In this document: one piece after another, positions 59,816-64,000 of the stretch
Layout of the letters: every line of letters starts with the position of its first letter
Numbering within the stretch: the stretch's first letter is position 1
Source of the DNA: Lachnospiraceae bacterium
GTDB taxonomy: Bacteria > Bacillota > Clostridia > Lachnospirales > Lachnospiraceae
Direction: 5' to 3'
NCBI GenBank assembly: GCA_030526195.1
Contig: JAUNDG010000001.1
Span: 124,001-188,000, forward strand
Length of the DNA stretch: 64,000 nucleotides
The notes under the pieces: model-generated
Told to the model about the DNA's origin: nothing
Database searches by the model: none
What the model saw: only the letters and a program-made list of their open reading frames with translations
Position numbers and translations under genes: made by a program

Positions 59816-60895
59816 ATGAAAAAAAGTACAAAACTCGGTATTATCATTGCCGGGCTTATCATCGGTGTCATTGCCTCCGTGCTGGTACTGTTTGGTAACC
59901 CGACAAACATGGGCTTCTGTATCGCCTGCTTCGTCAGAGATACAACAGGTGCTCTGAAGCTTCACGGTGCCGCTCCGGTACAGTACATCCGTCCGGAAAT
60001 CATCGGTATCGTTCTCGGCAGTTTGATCATGGCTGTCGGTTCAAAGGAATTCAAAGCCCGCGGCGGCAGCTCACCGCTGACCCGCTTCGTGCTCGGTTTC
60101 TTCGTGATGGTCGGCTGCCTGATGTTCCTGGGCTGCCCGTTCAGAATGATCATCCGTCTGGCCGGCGGTGACTTCAATGCCATCCTGGGTCTGGTCGGTT
60201 TCGTTCTCGGTGTTCTCGTCGGTGTCTTCTTCCTGAAGAAGGGCTTCTCTCTGAAGAGATCCTACAAACAGTCCGTCTTTGAAGGCGCTGCCATGCCGGT
60301 GATTCAGGTTGTTCTGCTCATCCTGCTGGTTGCCGCTCCGGCCGTTCTGATGTTCTCAGAAGAAGGCCCGGGCTCCAAGCATGCAGCTGTTGCCATCAGC
60401 CTTGTGGCCGGCCTTATTGTCGGTGCTCTGGCTCAGAAGACACGTCTTTGCATGGCCGGTGGCTTCCGTGATGTCGTCCTCTTCAAGGATGCTCGTCTTA
60501 TCTCCGGTTTCATCGCCATCTTCGTCGGCTGTCTGGCTTCTAACCTGATCCTGAATGCTGTGACAGAAAACACCTTCTTCAAGACAGGTTTTGCCGAACA
60601 GGCCATCGCTCACACAGACGGTCTGTGGAACCTGCTGGGTATGCTCCTTGTCGGTTTCGCCTGCATCCTGCTGGGCGGCTGCCCGCTGCGTCAGCTGGTT
60701 CTGACCGGTGAAGGTAACTCCGACAGCGCTCTGACAGTGATCGGTCTCGTCGCCGGTGCTGCTTTCTGCCACAACTTCGGTCTGGCTTCCAGCGCTGAAG
60801 GCCCGACAGCCAACGGTAAGATCGCCGTTATCATCGGCATCATCGTTGTGGCCATCATTGCATCCTGCAACACCTTTAATAAGAAAAACGCCTGA
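59816..60895 (+). CDS. yedE: YedE-family selenium/sulfur transporter
   Basis: A 359-residue membrane protein with about nine spans and repeated conserved cysteines: GFCIACFVRD, GCLMFLGCPFRM, TRLCMAGGFRDV, LLGGCPLRQL. These mark the YeeE/YedE (DUF395) family, where cysteines lead thiosulfate- or selenium-containing ions through the pore. Genome comparisons link this subgroup with TusA-like and DUF3343 genes and with selenium use. GAGGGGG precedes ATG. Confidence 0.9.
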   Translation: MKKSTKLGIIIAGLIIGVIASVLVLFGNPTNMGFCIACFVRDTTGALKLHGAAPVQYIRPEIIGIVLGSLIMAVGSKEFKARGGSSPLTRFVLGFFVMVGCLMFLGCPFRMIIRLAGGDFNAILGLVGFVLGVLVGVFFLKKGFSLKRSYKQSVFEGAAMPVIQVVLLILLVAAPAVLMFSEEGPGSKHAAVAISLVAGLIVGALAQKTRLCMAGGFRDVVLFKDARLISGFIAIFVGCLASNLILNAVTENTFFKTGFAEQAIAHTDGLWNLLGMLLVGFACILLGGCPLRQLVLTGEGNSDSALTVIGLVAGAAFCHNFGLASSAEGPTANGKIAVIIGIIVVAIIASCNTFNKKNA

Positions 60896-60910
60896 CAGGA
60901 GGTTTAGAAA

Positions 60911-61117
60911 ATGACAAGAGTAGATGCCAGAGGTTTATCCTGCCCGGAACCGGTCATCCTGACAATGGAGGCCCTTGCCGGAAATGAAGCTGCCTACGAA
61001 ATCCTGGTTGACAACAAAACAGCCTGCGAAAATGTATCCCGTTATGCCGAAGGCCAGGGTTACAAGGCAGAGGCCAGAGAAGACGGCGAAGACATCATTG
61101 TCTCCCTGTCCAAATAA
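60911..61117 (+). CDS. TusA/YedF-like sulfur (selenium) carrier
   Basis: A 68-residue protein: MTRVDARGLSCPEPVILTMEAL, with the CPxP active-site cysteine. TusA proteins carry persulfide sulfur from desulfurases; the YedF-like versions next to YedE are thought to carry selenium. AGGAGG precedes ATG. Short and complete. Confidence 0.9.
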   Translation: MTRVDARGLSCPEPVILTMEALAGNEAAYEILVDNKTACENVSRYAEGQGYKAEAREDGEDIIVSLSK

Positions 61118-61122
61118 GACTC

Positions 61123-61368
61123 ATGACGTACATTGCGACTTTCTATTCCCATTTCGGGGCTATGAAATTCAAAAAAAAGTGCGATAAGTGCGGCTGGCCG
61201 GCCACGTTGATGCCGGTGCCCCGTACCTTGAGTTCCAGCTGCGGCACCTGTGTGCGTTATGAAGGCGATACCTTCTGTCCCACAGAGGAGATGCCGGATG
61301 AGGCTGAGCAGATCGTCCGTGTTCTCGATGATGGCTATGAGGTCTGCTGGATGGCCGAGGACAGCTGA
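61123..61368 (+). CDS. DUF3343 protein, putative Se/S carrier
   Basis: An 81-residue protein: FYSHFGAMKFKKKCDKCGWPATLMPVPRTLSSSCGTCVRYEG. The CxxC pair plus SSSCGTCV is the DUF3343 pattern, a small protein found beside YedE and TusA genes and thought to bind or carry sulfur or selenium. It begins five bases after the TusA-like stop; no separate ribosome site is strong, so coupling is likely. Confidence 0.85.
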   Translation: MTYIATFYSHFGAMKFKKKCDKCGWPATLMPVPRTLSSSCGTCVRYEGDTFCPTEEMPDEAEQIVRVLDDGYEVCWMAEDS

Positions 61369-61481
61369 TGCAGCCAGAGGCTGCCCATGATGCGATGACT
61401 ACCGCTAAGGCCGTTGCACCTTAATGAATTGGCGGCTTTACGGCTGCCGGACTCGTATGCGAGCTCAGAAATGAATCAGGA

Positions 61482-61517
61482 AAGCCCGGAGGCCAACAGG
61501 CCTTCGGGCTTTTTTAC
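61482..61517 (+). terminator. Terminator of the yedE operon
   Basis: AAGCCCG-GA-GGCC (61482-61494) with GGCC-TT-CGGGCTT (61499-61511) and TTTTTT. The rest of the 324-base gap 61369-61692 shows a TATAAT at 61611 as a possible -10 for the next gene and no supported gene. Confidence 0.9.
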
Positions 61518-61692
61518 AATCCCTCGATGGCTTTTTCGTGCGCATCGTAAAAAACTGTCAGGTCCGATAAAATGTCACAGAAAATGCTATGAAACTCTGT
61601 CCATTGCGCTTATAATTGAAAAATAAATGTGAAAAATTACACAAAGTGAACAAAGATTCACATTATTGGGGATTTTCAGGGGAGGACATCGC

Positions 61693-64000
61693 TTGTCTGT
61701 CAGAAGCTTTATCATAGCCTTAACGATTATAGTTGCCATCCTGGACGGGGGCGTGGCCATTCTGTCGATGCGCAAAAAAAATGCAGCCGGCAAAACTCTG
61801 GCCCTGACCTGCCTGGCGGCTTTGATTGTCAATTTTTCCTATCTCTTCAGTGTGCTGTCCGATCAGTATCGGATGGTGTCAGTCTGTTCCAGCCTGTTTT
61901 TTGCCGGCATGGATATGTTGCTTAATGCTCTGCTGATGTTCACCATTCAGTTCTGTCGGTTTGACAGCAAGAGCCGCTTGCGTAAACTGACAGCTGTGGC
62001 TCATGTTTTTATGGGATTCGAGCTTGTCTGGCTGGCCATCAATCCCATCAAGGTCATCGGCATCGACTATATGTACCAGCCGGATGCCTTCCCGGTTTAT
62101 CTGCTTGAATGGCATACTCTGGGCATCATTCACTTTGTGTACAACTATGTGCTGATCGGCATTATTATGGCGCTCTTGCTCTATCGGGCCACCACACTGC
62201 CGGGAGCTTACAATCGCCCGTATATCCTGACTCTGCTGTGTCTGGCGATTATGGGCGGCGTCAATGCCATTTTCGATTTTATGCCGAACCGGGGCATTTT
62301 CACGACGATCGACATTTCCATCTACGGCTATGGCCTGGCGGCGGTCATTGTGTACAGCTGCTGCTTCATATACGCCAAGGCAGGGATGGAGAGCTATTTC
62401 CGAAATGTTATCGTCAATAAGGTTGATCAGGGCGTTCTGCTGTTTGATTACACGGATCATCTGGTGCTGTCAAATCAGCAGGCGGCAAAACTGATGCCTG
62501 AGATGGCTCTGGATGAAAGCCTGACACTGAACCATTTTCTTCAGAATCTTGAAACAGCGGAGTTGCCGAAGGAAATGCCGCAGGAGCTGCCGGATGGGAA
62601 AATGACGTTCCAGTATTATCTGACCGATCATGCCGGCGCGCAGGCCATCCGCTGCGACCTTCAGAACATGCAGGATAAGCTGGGGCGGAAGACCGGAACC
62701 CTGCTGGTGTTCACAAAACAGGAGGGGCAGACCGATCTTCTGACCGGATTTGTCACCTACGATGCCTTTTTGCAGTACGGGCTCATGCATCCCGAGACCT
62801 TCGAGCCGTTATTCACACTGGCCTTTTTTGATATCGACAGTCTGTCGGATATCAACCGGAACGAGGGCCGGCAGGCCGGCGATAAACTGATTCGCCGTCT
62901 GGCTCAGGAGGTGCGCAGCGCCTATCCGGATAAATGCTATTTTGTCCGCGGACGTGAAGCCGCTATTGTGGTCCTTTGTCCGGGGATGATTGAGTCGCAG
63001 GTATTGGACATCACGGAAACGATTCGGCAGAAGCTTGACGTGTCCTTCCAGTGCGGTGTCAGTGAATCCAAGGCTGGTGAGACGGATGTGGAGGCTGCGG
63101 CCAGACGGGCTATGGAATCCCTACGTAATAAGAAAATGATGGAGGATACATCCCGTCATGCGCCGATGCTGGCCTCTTTGATGCAGGCCCTGAAGGAATC
63201 GGATGAAGACACGGAAGCCCATGTGCTGCGAACCGGCATTATGGGACAGAAGCTGGGGCAGCGACTGGGTCTGAGCGATCTTGAATTGAGCCAGCTGGCG
63301 CTGCTGAGTAAGATCCATGATATTGGTAAGATCGGTATCCCGCTGGAAATCCTCAACAAGCCGGGACGTCTGACGCAGAACGAATGGAAGGTGCTACAGA
63401 CCCACGTGGAAAAGGGGTATCAGATCGCCATGAGTTCCCCCTATCTTGTCAACATCGCGCCCATGGTGCGTTATCATCATGAAAAATGGGACGGCACCGG
63501 TTACCCGGATGGTCTTAAGGGTAAGGATATTCCGCTGCTGGCCCGCATCATTGCGGTGGTGGATTCCTATGATGCCATGATCAGCCGTCGGGCTTATAAG
63601 GCAAGCCGACCGAAATCGGAAGTTCTGACAGAAATCGATGCCTGCGCCGGGACTCATTTTGATCCCCGCGTCGCCAAGGCATTTACGAAAATGGTCCGTG
63701 AAGAGGGCGAGATGATGATTCCGCCCGAAAGCCTTGAAAAGCCGAAGAGTCCGGTGCGTAAGGCACCGCCTGTTGTGAAGCTGGCGGGGAATCTGATCAC
63801 ACCGATCCGCTTTGCCCGTTATTATCTGGATAATACGGAAACTATCGTGAGAGCCAATAAGGCTTTCTTCGAGATGACCGGCTATCCGGAATGGGAGGTC
63901 AGGGAACGGCGTCTCAACCAGATGAAACTGATTCCCGAGTACGAGCGTGAAGCCTATGGGAAGATGGTCAAGACAGCGCTGGCCGGGGATGACATGGTGT
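61693..64000 (+). CDS. Membrane sensor protein with degenerate GGDEF and HD-GYP domains (3' truncated)
   Basis: Open to the window end (at least 769 residues). TTG start has GGGGAGG eight bases before. Residues 1-230 hold seven hydrophobic spans like 7TM sensor kinases. A PAS-like part follows (about 235-330), then a GGDEF-like domain whose signature reads RGREA near residue 420, so it probably does not make c-di-GMP. Residues about 485-650 are HD-GYP (KIHDIGKIGIP, RYHHEKWDGTGYPDGL), a c-di-GMP phosphodiesterase type. A second PAS-like domain starts at about 695 and runs off the window. Confidence 0.88.
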   Translation, partial: MSVRSFIIALTIIVAILDGGVAILSMRKKNAAGKTLALTCLAALIVNFSYLFSVLSDQYRMVSVCSSLFFAGMDMLLNALLMFTIQFCRFDSKSRLRKLTAVAHVFMGFELVWLAINPIKVIGIDYMYQPDAFPVYLLEWHTLGIIHFVYNYVLIGIIMALLLYRATTLPGAYNRPYILTLLCLAIMGGVNAIFDFMPNRGIFTTIDISIYGYGLAAVIVYSCCFIYAKAGMESYFRNVIVNKVDQGVLLFDYTDHLVLSNQQAAKLMPEMALDESLTLNHFLQNLETAELPKEMPQELPDGKMTFQYYLTDHAGAQAIRCDLQNMQDKLGRKTGTLLVFTKQEGQTDLLTGFVTYDAFLQYGLMHPETFEPLFTLAFFDIDSLSDINRNEGRQAGDKLIRRLAQEVRSAYPDKCYFVRGREAAIVVLCPGMIESQVLDITETIRQKLDVSFQCGVSESKAGETDVEAAARRAMESLRNKKMMEDTSRHAPMLASLMQALKESDEDTEAHVLRTGIMGQKLGQRLGLSDLELSQLALLSKIHDIGKIGIPLEILNKPGRLTQNEWKVLQTHVEKGYQIAMSSPYLVNIAPMVRYHHEKWDGTGYPDGLKGKDIPLLARIIAVVDSYDAMISRRAYKASRPKSEVLTEIDACAGTHFDPRVAKAFTKMVREEGEMMIPPESLEKPKSPVRKAPPVVKLAGNLITPIRFARYYLDNTETIVRANKAFFEMTGYPEWEVRERRLNQMKLIPEYEREAYGKMVKTALAGDDMV

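Overview
The window joins two very different pieces of DNA. Bases 1 to about 38,440 are most of a tailed (siphovirus-type) phage genome, almost entirely on the + strand and cut off at the left inside a family B DNA polymerase gene. Bases from about 38,580 to 64,000 are ordinary bacterial chromosome. The host looks like an anaerobic Gram-positive Bacillota, most likely Clostridia. The reasons are a phage-borne oxygen-independent ribonucleotide reductase (NrdD/NrdG), a phiLC3-type holin with a LysM/amidase endolysin, a perfect CIRCE operator before an hsp20 gene, AGGAGG-type ribosome sites, and a YedE/TusA/DUF3343 selenium-type cluster. No rRNA or tRNA was seen, so species cannot be named. The piece is probably an integrated prophage, but no integrase or attachment site lies inside the window.

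Phage layout: replication and recombination (PolB, ERF annealing protein, DUF3310, YqaJ-like exonuclease, SSB-like protein); nucleotide metabolism (HD hydrolase, MazG, NrdG, NrdD, a ThyX-like protein); a split primase-polymerase and D5-type helicase; a small-terminase candidate; a leftward unit with an FtsK-like ATPase; a small HTH regulator and a membrane-anchored Mrr-like nuclease; large terminase, portal, head morphogenesis, scaffold, SU10-type capsid, connectors and tail tube; tail chaperones joined by a probable programmed -1 frameshift; a 1211-residue tape measure with ten 29-residue tryptophan repeats; baseplate and tail proteins; a diversity-generating retroelement (DGR); and a lysis cassette (XhlA-like, holin, four-domain endolysin).

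The DGR is the clearest special system. The C-terminal lectin-like end of the 643-residue tail protein (VR, 33970-34087) is copied by a template repeat (TR, 34181-34298). The two differ at 20 of 118 positions and every difference falls on a TR adenine. A reverse transcriptase gene follows, and a GC-rich hairpin with a GAAA loop on the - strand lies just after VR. Two further unusual phage signals are a pair of about 95-base structured elements (12229-12330 and 15170-15259) and a divergent promoter region full of AATATC half-sites between the two terminase genes.

Host layout: an ABC exporter, a DUF4190 protein, lgt, a zinc-ribbon/HD protein, a GNAT acetyltransferase, an XRE-cupin regulator followed by potABCD, hsp20, a DnaJ-like protein, DUF1292, metY, mntP, two unknown proteins, an ECF S component, a metallophosphoesterase, then LysR and a cysteine desulfurase divergent from yedE, a tusA-like gene and a DUF3343 gene, and finally a membrane HD-GYP protein cut by the right edge. 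A dispersed GC-rich hairpin repeat sits in six host intergenic regions and was not seen in the phage part.
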